The notes below the pieces were generated by a model, which was not told where the DNA came from, ran no database searches, and saw nothing but the letters and a program-made list of their open reading frames with translations. Positions 18,395 to 25,980 of a DNA stretch of 64,000 nt are shown piece after piece. Position 1 is the stretch's first letter, and each line of letters starts with the position of its first letter. Both the position numbers and the translations under genes were made by a program. Source of the DNA: Megasphaera elsdenii (GTDB lineage Bacteria; Bacillota; Negativicutes; Veillonellales; Megasphaeraceae); NCBI RefSeq assembly GCF_020539865.1, contig NZ_JAJBQV010000007.1:1-64000 (forward strand), given 5' to 3'.

Positions 18395-19420
18395 ATGGAA
18401 ATCAAGATCATCCCCTTAGGGCGCGATGACAGGCCCCTGGATTTGTATGGCCAGGATGGGAAGTCCTTTGCCGAGACTTATGCGCCCATCGTCGAGCTGC
18501 TATTGCGCGAAAGCCGTCTCCATGCTGTCGTCCATACCGTCCCAGGCGGACCGGCTATGGCCCAGACGGTATGCCGCCTCATCGAGGAGGCGCGGAAGCG
18601 GGAAGGAGCCGATGCAGAGGCCATGCCTTTCGATGTGACGCCTATCGTCGATGTGACGACGCGCTTGCGCCGTGAAGACGGCTGCCCTTGGGATAAAGCC
18701 CAGACGCATCGAACCCTGCGCCGCTACCTCATCGAAGAGGTCTATGAAATGCTCGATGCCATCGACAGCCACGACATAGCGGGTATCCGGGAAGAATTGG
18801 GAGATATCCTCTATCAGGTCGCCATCCATGCCCGCATTGCCCAGGAAAAAGGCCTTTTTTCGGCCCAAGATGTCGTAAAAGACGTCACCGATAAGATGAT
18901 TCGGCGTCATCCCTATGTTTTTAGCCAAAAAAGCCTTGAAAACATAGGTACGAGTATGTTAAACTGGGATAGATTAAAGCAAAGCGAACAACGCCAACAG
19001 CATGATCACCTGCTGGATGGCGTCGTCTCCGGGCTGCCGTCGCTCCTGGCTGCAGATAAACTTCAGGAAAAAGCGGCCAAGACTGGTTTTGACTGGCCTG
19101 ATGTCCAAGGTGTCTGGGATAAGTTCCATGAAGAATGGGAAGAATTCCGCCAGGCCCTGGGCGAAGGGAATCCCGTCCACGCCGAAGAAGAAGCTGGGGA
19201 TGTCCTGTTCGTCTTTGCGAATTTATGCCGACACTATCATATAGAGCCGGAATGTGCGTTACATCGGGCTAACTGTAAATTCCGACGCCGCTTTGCCCAC
19301 GTAGAGGACCGGGTCCGCCAGTCAGGCCGGTCGTGGGATGCTTTTTCGCTAGATGAGCTCGACTCGTTCTGGCAGGAAGCCAAACAGATAGAACGGCAGA
19401 AGAAAAATATAGACAGTTAG
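18395..19420 (+). CDS. mazG: MazG nucleoside triphosphate pyrophosphohydrolase with remnant methylase-like N-terminus
   Basis: A 341-residue protein. From about residue 85 on it is a two-repeat MazG (RREDGCPWDKAQTHRTLRRYLIEEVYEMLDAI, EELGDILYQVAIHA; second repeat EEWEEFRQA, EEEAGDVLFVFANL), which hydrolyses NTPs to NMP and PPi for house cleaning. The first ~80 residues (SFAETYAPIVELLLRE, VHTVPGGPAMAQTVCRLIEEA) match the middle of the tetrapyrrole-methylase domain that is fused to MazG in Bacillus YabN. The glycine-rich N-terminal strand and the rest are missing, so the methylase part appears to be decayed. The start has TGAGGAAC upstream. Confidence 0.9.
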   Translation: MEIKIIPLGRDDRPLDLYGQDGKSFAETYAPIVELLLRESRLHAVVHTVPGGPAMAQTVCRLIEEARKREGADAEAMPFDVTPIVDVTTRLRREDGCPWDKAQTHRTLRRYLIEEVYEMLDAIDSHDIAGIREELGDILYQVAIHARIAQEKGLFSAQDVVKDVTDKMIRRHPYVFSQKSLENIGTSMLNWDRLKQSEQRQQHDHLLDGVVSGLPSLLAADKLQEKAAKTGFDWPDVQGVWDKFHEEWEEFRQALGEGNPVHAEEEAGDVLFVFANLCRHYHIEPECALHRANCKFRRRFAHVEDRVRQSGRSWDAFSLDELDSFWQEAKQIERQKKNIDS

Positions 19421-19438
19421 CGTTACACAGATGTAACG
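19421..19438. promoter_or_regulatory. Inverted repeat upstream of HU
   Basis: CGTTACA-N4-TGTAACG is a perfect 7-bp palindrome, placed between the mazG stop and the HU ribosome binding site. It could be an operator or a small mRNA hairpin. No known factor is assigned. Confidence 0.4.
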
Positions 19439-19460
19439 ATTCAAAGGAGGACCTAGTAAC

Positions 19461-19739
19461 ATGAACAAAACAGAATTGATCGCTGCAGTAGCTAATGAAG
19501 CAGAAATCACCAAAAAAGATGCTGAAAAAGCCGTAAAAGCCGTATTCAGCGTTATCAGCGACAGCCTTACGAAAGGCGACAAAGTACAGATCATCGGCTT
19601 TGGCACTTTTGAAGTCCGTCAGCGTAAAGCTCGTGAAGGCCGCAACCCGCGCAACAACGAACCGATTCAGATCGAAGCATCCAAGACCCCGGCTTTCAAA
19701 GCTGGTAAACAGCTCAAAGATTTGGTCAACAACAAATAA
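19461..19739 (+). CDS. hup: HU-family DNA-binding protein
   Basis: A 92-residue histone-like protein of standard length. [25 protein letters not shown] is the HU N-terminus, [26 protein letters not shown] contains the flexible DNA-binding arm with its conserved RxxRxGRNP tip, and [10 protein letters not shown] closes it. It bends and compacts DNA as a dimer. HU after mazG is a common Firmicutes arrangement. AAAGGAGG provides a strong binding site. A terminator follows directly. Confidence 0.97.
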   Translation: MNKTELIAAVANEAEITKKDAEKAVKAVFSVISDSLTKGDKVQIIGFGTFEVRQRKAREGRNPRNNEPIQIEASKTPAFKAGKQLKDLVNNK

Positions 19740-19750
19740 GGTACGATTCC

Positions 19751-19784
19751 GAAGGGCCGCATGAAAAACGGCCCTTTTCTTTTC
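19751..19784 (+). terminator. Terminator after HU
   Basis: AAGGGCCG (19752-19759) pairs with CGGCCCTT (19769-19776), followed by a T-rich tail. Confidence 0.9.
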
Positions 19785-19820
19785 TTGCAAATTGTCGTAC
19801 CATAGTAGTATGAGCTACTA
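19785..19820 (+). promoter_or_regulatory. Promoter with overlapping inverted repeat before the MGDG-synthase-like gene
   Basis: TTGCAA (19785-19790) and TATGAG (19809-19814) at 18 bp could form a promoter. The inverted repeat TAGTAG-N6-CTACTA (19803-19820) straddles that -10, as an operator would. No cognate regulator is known. Confidence 0.35.
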
Positions 19821-19853
19821 GACTAATGCTGTTTATAAAAGAGGGTATCATGC

Positions 19854-20999
19854 ATGACAAAGAAGAAAGTCCTGATCCTGTCCGCATCCATCGGTACGGG
19901 GCATACACAGGCAGCACGGGCGATAGAAGAATACATCAAGACCATTCCTGAAGAATGTGAAGTGGAACACTTGGACTTCCTGTCCAACGACGTCCTGTCT
20001 ATCGATAACATCGTCAAGGAAACTTACATCAAGATCCTCGATGTCTTTCCCATGCTGTATGATTTGATGTACTATTCGTCACAAGGATATAAGAAGGGAC
20101 TCGTCGTCAAGACGCTCTTTGCCTGGGGCCTCAAGCGGCGGATGCTCAGGGTATTGGCCGAAAAGAAGCCCGATGTCCTCGTCTTTACCCATCCTTTCCC
20201 GGCAGGGGCGGCGGCCTTATTGAAGCGCCAGCACCGCCTCAATATCCCCCTGGTCGGTGTCATCACCGATTTTGCCATCCACCAGCTCTGGGTCTATCCC
20301 CAGATCGATGTCTACTGTGTGGCTGCATCCCAGCTCAAAGACCTGCTCGTCGAACAGGGCATCGATGCCGGCAAGGTCGTCGTCTCCGGGATTCCCGTGC
20401 GCAAGGCCTTTGAACAGGAACGCTGGTGCTGGGATGCAATCCATGAGGCTGAGAAGAATGTCCTCATCATGGGCGGCGGCCTGGGCATGGGTTCCATCAA
20501 ACAGTCCCTGACGCTGCTCGACCGCCTCGATGCCGTCGACAGTTTCACTGTCGTCACCGGTTACAATGCCGATCTCTATGACGAACTGTCTAAGCTGCGC
20601 AGCGAACTGCATCACCCTGTCAACATCTTGGGCTATACCAACCGGATTCCTCAGCTCATGTGCCAGGCGTCGTTGTTGGTCACTAAACCGGGCGCCCTGA
20701 CCTGTACGGAAGCGGCTGCTGTCCAGGTACCTATGGTTCTGTACAGTCCCATTCCGGGCCAGGAAGAAGCCAATGCGACGTACATGCAGGCCAAAGGCTG
20801 TGCCTGCTGGGTCAAAAAGCAGGAAGACCTCGTTTCCATCGTAGCGGATCTCTTGACACATCCCGATAAGCTGGCGGCTATGTCCGAAGCCAGCCTCGAT
20901 TGTCATCGCGACGGTGCGCGGATCATCGGCAAAGAAATCGTTCGTCTCTTGCGGCCTCAAACGGCTGGCGCTGCGGCGGACTTGATATATGAACACTGA
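19854..20999 (+). CDS. GT28 diacylglycerol glycosyltransferase (MGDG synthase / UgtP-like)
   Basis: A 381-residue GT-B enzyme. SASIGTGHTQAARAIEEYI at the N-terminus is the MGDG-synthase/UgtP signature for the lipid-binding side, and YDLMYY is also typical. The C-terminal half has MGGGLGMG and VTKPGALTCTEAAAVQVPMVLYSPIPGQEEANA, the nucleotide-sugar and acceptor site shared with MurG. It is expected to add glucose or galactose from a UDP-sugar to diacylglycerol at the inner membrane. It is alone between two terminators. Sugar specificity is not readable. Confidence 0.88.
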   Translation: MTKKKVLILSASIGTGHTQAARAIEEYIKTIPEECEVEHLDFLSNDVLSIDNIVKETYIKILDVFPMLYDLMYYSSQGYKKGLVVKTLFAWGLKRRMLRVLAEKKPDVLVFTHPFPAGAAALLKRQHRLNIPLVGVITDFAIHQLWVYPQIDVYCVAASQLKDLLVEQGIDAGKVVVSGIPVRKAFEQERWCWDAIHEAEKNVLIMGGGLGMGSIKQSLTLLDRLDAVDSFTVVTGYNADLYDELSKLRSELHHPVNILGYTNRIPQLMCQASLLVTKPGALTCTEAAAVQVPMVLYSPIPGQEEANATYMQAKGCACWVKKQEDLVSIVADLLTHPDKLAAMSEASLDCHRDGARIIGKEIVRLLRPQTAGAAADLIYEH

Positions 21000-21007
21000 G
21001 AAAAGGG

Positions 21008-21047
21008 TCTCCTCGGTTTCGCTCTGCGAAGCAAGAGGAGTTTTTTT
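21008..21047 (+). terminator. Terminator after the GT28 gene
   Basis: CTCCTC (21009-21014) with GAGGAG (21035-21040) and an inner TTTCGC/GCGAAG stem, followed by seven T. Confidence 0.85.
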
Positions 21048-21067
21048 CCAAAAGGAGTATTTTTTTC

Positions 21068-21856
21068 ATGGAATTCCAACTTTTTCATACGACCCTGTCG
21101 GCGTCGCTGCTACTCTTCATCATGGCCGGTGGCTTTCTGGCCGGTTTCGTCGATTCCATCGCCGGCGGTGGCGGCCTTATCTCGCTGCCCGTCCTCTTAG
21201 CAGCTGGCTTGCCGCCACACTTGGCTATTGGGACTAATAAGTTTTCCGCTACCTTTGGCGCCGTCATGAGCGCCTGGCAGTTCTGGCGGGCTGGCAAAGT
21301 CGATATGAGCTTATTGAAACGGATCCTGCCGGGGACCTTCATCGGCGCCATCCTGGGCTGCTTAGTCATGCTGCACTTGAAGAGCGAATGGCTTCAGCCC
21401 ATCATCATCATCGCCCTCATCGCGGCGGCAGTCTTCGTCTTCAGCCAGCGTCAGCTCGGCGCTGCCAGCACGTATAGCGGCAATACCCGGAGGAATGTCG
21501 CAGCCGCCCTGGCCATGGCCTTGGCCATCGGCTTCTATGATGGCTTCATCGGGCCTGGGACGGGGACTTTCCTCATCGTCGGTTTTGCCGCTTTGGGCTT
21601 CGACTTTGTTATGGCAGCAGGCAATGCCAAGATCCTCAACCTTATGAGCAATGTGACCTCTTTCGTCCTTCTCATCTGGTGGGGCCAGATCCTCTACGTC
21701 TACGGCGTCGCCATGGCCTTGTGCATCTTTGCCGGCGCCTTCTTCGGCTCCCGCCTGGCTATCCGCCGGGGTACGGGTTTCGTCCGCCTAGTCATGTTGA
21801 CTGTGACGATTGTCCTCATTGGCAAATTAGGGCTATCTTATTTCGGAATCATGTGA
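21068..21856 (+). CDS. Sulfite exporter TauE/SafE (TSUP) family permease
   Basis: A 262-residue polytopic membrane protein with about eight hydrophobic segments in two homologous halves. The N-terminal half has GFVDSIAGGGGLISLPVLLAAGLPPHLAIGTNKF and the second half GFYDGFIGPGTGTFLIVGF, the paired TSUP repeats. The family moves sulfite, sulfoacetate or other organosulfur anions; substrate is unknown here. It is followed 14 bases later by an SDR gene, likely co-transcribed. Confidence 0.9.
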   Translation: MEFQLFHTTLSASLLLFIMAGGFLAGFVDSIAGGGGLISLPVLLAAGLPPHLAIGTNKFSATFGAVMSAWQFWRAGKVDMSLLKRILPGTFIGAILGCLVMLHLKSEWLQPIIIIALIAAAVFVFSQRQLGAASTYSGNTRRNVAAALAMALAIGFYDGFIGPGTGTFLIVGFAALGFDFVMAAGNAKILNLMSNVTSFVLLIWWGQILYVYGVAMALCIFAGAFFGSRLAIRRGTGFVRLVMLTVTIVLIGKLGLSYFGIM

Positions 21857-21870
21857 GGAGGCTGGAAACG

Positions 21871-22608
21871 ATGGATACGGTACTTATCAGCGGCGGCACA
21901 TCGGGTATCGGCCTGGCAGCAGCCGCCGTTTTGCTGGAACGGGGATGGAATGTCGTCATCAGTGGCCGCCATCGGGGGAAAGGGGAAGCCGCCTTGGCGG
22001 CGCTGTCCTGTCCGGATCGGACCTGGTATATCCAAGGCGACGTAGCCTGTGACGACGATTGCTGCCGGATGGTTGCAGAAACGGTTTCTCATTTCGGCGG
22101 CCTCGACGGCCTGGTCACGTCGGCCGGAATCTATGAACAAGACCTCTTGGAAAATGTCACGCCTGCCGATATACAACGCCTTTTTTCTATCAACGTCTTC
22201 GGGACCATTTCGCTTTGCCGCTATGCGCTGCCGCACTTGCGGCGACGGCCTGGCAGTATTGTCACCGTCAGCAGCGATGCCGGCCTTCAAGGGAACATCG
22301 CCTGTTCCCTCTACGGGGCGACGAAGGGCGCCGTCGTGGCCTTCACCAAGTCCCTGGCCTTGGAAGCGGCACCCCATCAGATCCGGGTCAACTGCGTCTG
22401 TCCTGGCGACGTGGAGACGCCTATGCTGGAGCAACAGCTCCGGGACCATCCTGACATGACGCGGGACGCTATGAAAGAGCAGTACCCTTTGTACCGCCTG
22501 GCCCGCCCCGATGAAGTGGCCCGAGCCATCGCCTTTCTCCTCAGCAGTGACGCGTCATTCATTACCGGCGTGGCACTTCCTGTCGATGGGGGTTTGACAA
22601 GCTGGTAG
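21871..22608 (+). CDS. Short-chain dehydrogenase/reductase (SDR)
   Basis: A 245-residue classical SDR. SGGTSGIGLA near residue 7 is the Rossmann glycine motif, TSAG stands for NNAG, Ser in VTVSSDAG and YGATK form the catalytic Ser-Tyr-Lys, and the end PVDGGLTSW is typical. R at SGRHRG suggests NADP(H) preference. The closest general type is FabG/BacC-like. ATG 21871 follows TGAGGAGGCTGG; the long upstream opening overlaps the permease in another frame. Substrate unknown. Confidence 0.9.
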   Translation: MDTVLISGGTSGIGLAAAAVLLERGWNVVISGRHRGKGEAALAALSCPDRTWYIQGDVACDDDCCRMVAETVSHFGGLDGLVTSAGIYEQDLLENVTPADIQRLFSINVFGTISLCRYALPHLRRRPGSIVTVSSDAGLQGNIACSLYGATKGAVVAFTKSLALEAAPHQIRVNCVCPGDVETPMLEQQLRDHPDMTRDAMKEQYPLYRLARPDEVARAIAFLLSSDASFITGVALPVDGGLTSW

Positions 22609-22665
22609 AAACATGGGAAAATATAAAGTATAAATTTTAATACGTTAAAGATTGGGGTGTTTGTT

Positions 22666-23583
22666 ATGGCAGAAGAAGTATACAAAGAAGAAGCGAAGAC
22701 AGTGGAAGAACTGCAGGCAGAAATCGCCGCATTGAAACAGGAACTGGCTGATATGAAATCCCAGTCTCAGTCGGCCGAAAATGCTGCCGTCAGTGTCGTC
22801 AAAGCTATGGAAGAATCGACAGAAGACAAGGATGTGAAAGTCGAAATGCTGTGCCGTTGGGCTGCTGCCCGGGCCGGTGCCATCGTCATCGCTCCCCTCG
22901 TCGGGACGGTCGCTCTCATGGCTAATGAAGTCTATCTGGTCAGCCGCATCGCCAAGGTTTATGATGTCAAATTAAGCGAACGGGCCCTCATCGCCTTCCT
23001 CGGCGCTGTCGGCAGCCGCGTCGCCGGCAGCCTGCTGACGACGATCATTCCTTTCAGTGCCATCCAGGTACCTGTCGCCGTCGGCATCACGTACAGCTTG
23101 GGCCGCGTCACTCAGCGCTGGCTGAAAGACGGTATGCCTACCGACATGGGTCCTTACATCGACATGATGGGTGAATGGAAGGACAAGGCTCGGGAACAAG
23201 TCGACAAACTCAAGGAAAATCCTTTGAAGAACGTTCCCCTCGGCGATGAAACCATCGATTTTATGAAGAAATGGGGCGGTGTCGCCAAGGACCGCTTCCA
23301 GGACGTCAAGGAAAAAGGGGAAGAACTCTATCATACCGTCCGCCATCATGACGACCTGGTCGACGAAATCGTTGAAGAAAAGGCCGAAGAAGCCAAGGCC
23401 AGCGAAGCCGGGAAACCGGAAGGATCGGTAGAAGCCGAAGGAGCTCCTGAAGCTACAACAGAAACGACAGCCCAGGCAGATCCGGAAATGGCCGCTGCTG
23501 TTGACAGCGATGCGTCCTCTGTCGAAGACAAGGTAAAAGCTGCCGTAGAAGATGCTAAGATCCCTTTGGAAGATAAAAAGTAA
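22666..23583 (+). CDS. DUF697-like membrane-associated protein
   Basis: A 305-residue protein of unknown function. An N-terminal coiled coil (EELQAEIAALKQELADMKSQ) precedes a hydrophobic central part (residues ~65-150: AARAGAIVIAPLVGTVALMANEVYLVSRIAKVYDVKLSERALIAFLGAVG, then VAGSLLTTIIPF), which resembles the DUF697 region of YcjF-type proteins. The C-terminal ~110 residues are charged, with Ala/Glu-rich low complexity. ATG 22666 has GGGGTG 7 bases upstream. It is followed 11 bases later by a YkvA-type gene. Both touch the membrane, so a shared envelope role is plausible but unproven. Confidence 0.7.
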   Translation: MAEEVYKEEAKTVEELQAEIAALKQELADMKSQSQSAENAAVSVVKAMEESTEDKDVKVEMLCRWAAARAGAIVIAPLVGTVALMANEVYLVSRIAKVYDVKLSERALIAFLGAVGSRVAGSLLTTIIPFSAIQVPVAVGITYSLGRVTQRWLKDGMPTDMGPYIDMMGEWKDKAREQVDKLKENPLKNVPLGDETIDFMKKWGGVAKDRFQDVKEKGEELYHTVRHHDDLVDEIVEEKAEEAKASEAGKPEGSVEAEGAPEATTETTAQADPEMAAAVDSDASSVEDKVKAAVEDAKIPLEDKK

Positions 23584-23594
23584 GGTGAACGCCC

Positions 23595-23939
23595 ATGTGG
23601 AAGGTACTGCGCTTTTTTGCACGTTTTTATACACCTGGTAAATTCGTTACCTTTATCCGCAAGACAGGGAGAAAGGTCCACTTTTTACCGAAACTCCTGA
23701 TGATTTTTTACTGTATGCAGGATGAGGATACGCCGAAGTTTATCAAACTGGCCCTCATGGGGGCCTTAGGCTATGTCATTTTGCCTTTTGACTTCGTGCC
23801 CGATGTCTTTGCCGGCTTCGGCTGGCTTGATGACGCCGCCGTCGTCGCTGCGGCTCTGCGCCTGGCTGGGACTTACGTCAAGCCGGAACACCGTGAAAAA
23901 GTACGTCATATGTTCCCGTTCTTCCGCGTCCGCGTGTGA
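23595..23939 (+). CDS. YkvA-family protein (DUF1232)
   Basis: A 114-residue small membrane protein. The DUF1232 core is MGALGYVILPFDFVPDVFAGFGWLDDAAVVAAALRLA, with its hallmark PfDfiPD...GylDD segment. Function of the family is not established. It is coupled to the DUF697-like gene upstream and ends before a strong terminator. Confidence 0.85.
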   Translation: MWKVLRFFARFYTPGKFVTFIRKTGRKVHFLPKLLMIFYCMQDEDTPKFIKLALMGALGYVILPFDFVPDVFAGFGWLDDAAVVAAALRLAGTYVKPEHREKVRHMFPFFRVRV

Positions 23940-24009
23940 AGGTGGGGGAAGGCGAGTTTGATGCGTAAGGAGTTAAATTAAAATCCGTTTACGTCAAACA
24001 TCAAGCTTA

Positions 24010-24068
24010 AAAGGAAAAGGGATTGCGTATGATGGCAGAAACCCTCATGCGATAATCCCTTTTCCTTT
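24010..24068 (+). terminator. Long terminator hairpin
   Basis: Perfect 14-bp stem between 24010-24023 (AAAGGAAAAGGGAT) and 24055-24068 (ATCCCTTTTCCTTT), extended by an inner GCGTATGA/TCATGCG pairing. Its right arm runs into the next promoter. Confidence 0.85.
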
Positions 24069-24095
24069 GACAAACATAGTTCCTCATCGTAAAAT
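24067..24095 (+). promoter_or_regulatory. Promoter of the thioesterase-murI operon
   Basis: Consensus TTGACA (24067-24072), a 17-bp spacer and TAAAAT (24090-24095). The first two bases of the -35 are also the last bases of the upstream terminator. Confidence 0.85.
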
Positions 24096-24145
24096 AATAT
24101 GAGTGTGCATGATGTAAGATGCATATAGTTAGGAGTTAAGAACTT

Positions 24146-24595
24146 ATGATTACTGTTGTTGAAAAAGTGCGGTTCTATGAAACCGACATGATGGGTATTG
24201 CCCACCATTCCAATCATATCCGCTGGTTCGAGTGCGGCCGCTGTGAATACTTGGCAGCTGCCGGCATCGATTTATTCGCCCTGCTGGACCAGGGAATCTC
24301 GTATCCCATCAGGAGCGTGTCCTGTGAGTACATCAGCCCTATCAACTATGCCGATACCATCGACATCGAGACGCGGCTGGTCAAGCTGAGCCGGGCGCAG
24401 ATGGTCTTTTCGTACCGTATCGTTAACCACGATGATCACCGCCTGCTGGCGACGGGGACGACGCAGAACGTCTTTGCCCATAAGGACAGCGGCAAAGTTG
24501 CCCGTCTCGATGAAAGGGAGTATAAGAAATTACAGGCCCTGTATGCCGAAGATAAAGCGGCCGCCCCGGCCGGGGGAGGTGTCCATGGAACGTAA
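24146..24595 (+). CDS. Acyl-CoA thioesterase, YbgC/4-hydroxybenzoyl-CoA type
   Basis: A 149-residue single hotdog domain. VRFYETDMMGIAHHSNHIRWFE is the YbgC signature, with the catalytic Asp in ETDMMG and the following GIxHHxNY-like run. It would hydrolyse short-chain acyl-CoAs in the cytoplasm. A perfect promoter lies upstream, and the last 11 bases overlap murI, so the two are translationally linked. The tail (AAAPAGGGVHGT) is unconserved. Confidence 0.9.
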   Translation: MITVVEKVRFYETDMMGIAHHSNHIRWFECGRCEYLAAAGIDLFALLDQGISYPIRSVSCEYISPINYADTIDIETRLVKLSRAQMVFSYRIVNHDDHRLLATGTTQNVFAHKDSGKVARLDEREYKKLQALYAEDKAAAPAGGGVHGT

Positions 24596-25388
24596 TGCAC
24601 AGCCTATCGGCGTCTTCGATTCTGGTGTCGGCGGCTTGACCGTCGTCGCCAAGTTGCGGATGTTGCTGCCCCACGAAGATATCATCTATGTAGGCGATAC
24701 GAAACGCAATCCCTATGGGACGCGGACGCCGGAAGAAATCTTGACTTATACGCGGGATATCCTGCGCTTCATGACGGGCCAAGGCGTCAAGCTCGTTGCA
24801 ATCGGCTGTAATACCGTGACGGCCGTGGCCTATGATACGGTCGTCCAGGAAGTGCCGTATCCTCTCATCGGCATGAGCCGGGGCCTGCGGACGGCGCGGG
24901 AAATCAGTGCGACCAAGAAAATCGCCGTTTTTGCTACGCCTTTGACGATTGCCAATCATAGCCATCGCAAAGTCGCCGCCGCCATGGATCCGGATATTGA
25001 AATCGTCGAGCAGTCCTGCCCGGCCCTGGCCAATCTCATCGAACGGGGCGTCCTCGACGGTCCGGAAATCCGCGAGCCTTTGAAACGTTATACGGAACCG
25101 GTCCTTCATTCCGGTGCCGATACGGCTATCTTCGGCTGCACCCATTTTCCCTTCGTCCAGCCTTTGTTTGAAGAGCTTTGCGGTGATTCCATCGCCTTTG
25201 TCGATCCGGCTCATGAAATGGCCTTGGAAACGCTGGACGTCCTGAAAAAGGATGGCCTCCTCAACAAACAGCCTGGACCGGGGAATCTCCGCCTGTGCTT
25301 TACGGCAGAGAGCGGCCGCGGCTCCCGCCTGGCTCAGCACCTCATTCCGGCCAATGAATTTACAGTTGAAGAAATTTCCCTCACTTAA
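24585..25388 (+). CDS. murI: Glutamate racemase
   Basis: A 267-residue MurI supplying D-glutamate for peptidoglycan. GVFDSGVGGLTVV at residue 9 carries the first acid, AIGCNTVTA holds one catalytic cysteine and FGCTHFPFV the other, which together deprotonate each enantiomer. GDTKRNPYGTRTPEEI is also conserved. The ATG lies inside the preceding gene after GGGGGAGGTG. It starts a typical murI-rdgB-yfcE operon, here with two extra genes in between. Confidence 0.97.
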   Translation: MERNAQPIGVFDSGVGGLTVVAKLRMLLPHEDIIYVGDTKRNPYGTRTPEEILTYTRDILRFMTGQGVKLVAIGCNTVTAVAYDTVVQEVPYPLIGMSRGLRTAREISATKKIAVFATPLTIANHSHRKVAAAMDPDIEIVEQSCPALANLIERGVLDGPEIREPLKRYTEPVLHSGADTAIFGCTHFPFVQPLFEELCGDSIAFVDPAHEMALETLDVLKKDGLLNKQPGPGNLRLCFTAESGRGSRLAQHLIPANEFTVEEISLT

Positions 25389-25423
25389 TGGTTATCAAAT
25401 ATTATATAAAGGAGTCTTGCGTC

Positions 25424-25966
25424 GTGTTTTTCTATGTCTTATTCAATGTTGTCATTGCCATCATCGGCATTGTCGCTGTCTTGTACCTTTTATTCCGCCT
25501 CTTTGCCTGGCGGCAGGGCGATGCCCGCTTCGTCATCGAAGCCCGTCGCCGCAAACCGTTTGAACTGAAACAGATGACCCAGGATACGGCTGTCTTTGAA
25601 ACGGAAGTCCCGCTTCACAACGCCGGCCGTCAGCTCGGTACGATCATGGATTTCTATCCCCGGACGTTGCTGCCTCGCGAACAGTATGACAAAGTTATCG
25701 TCCATTCCCAGTTGGCCAATAAAGCGGCTGAACGCGATGACAACTATTGGGAATCGGTCATCTTCAATCCTGGCGACAAGGGCATGATTCGCGTCACCAT
25801 CGCACTGGTCAGCAAAGACGGCAATATCCGTGAAGACCTGAAAACCTTCCCTGACATGCCCATTGACTTGGTATATCAGGTCGTTTCCCGCAGTGAATGG
25901 TACATCCATAAAGCCCGCATTACCTTGAAGGCTTCGGAAGTACAACATGCATTGGAACAGAACTAG
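25424..25966 (+). CDS. Hypothetical single-pass membrane protein
   Basis: An unrecognised protein of 180 residues, with one membrane helix at the N-terminus (FNVVIAIIGIVAVLYLLFRLF) and a soluble ~145-residue part rich in beta strands (FETEVPLHNAGRQLGTIMDFYPRTLLPREQYD, MIRVTIALVSKDGN). The pattern looks like an immunoglobulin- or C2-like beta sandwich facing one side of the membrane. GTG 25424 is chosen because AAAGGAG lies 9 bases upstream; ATG 25388, overlapping the murI stop, is possible. Its place between murI and a CofE-like gene suggests membership of the operon only. Confidence 0.65.
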   Translation: MFFYVLFNVVIAIIGIVAVLYLLFRLFAWRQGDARFVIEARRRKPFELKQMTQDTAVFETEVPLHNAGRQLGTIMDFYPRTLLPREQYDKVIVHSQLANKAAERDDNYWESVIFNPGDKGMIRVTIALVSKDGNIREDLKTFPDMPIDLVYQVVSRSEWYIHKARITLKASEVQHALEQN

Positions 25967-25980
25967 GAGGTTTTAACGAG

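Noticed and set aside
21679..21870. Apparent N-terminal extension of the SDR overlapping the permease
   Set aside because: The extension is Arg-rich frame noise over a conserved permease; the ribosome binding site and NAD motif place the start at 21871.
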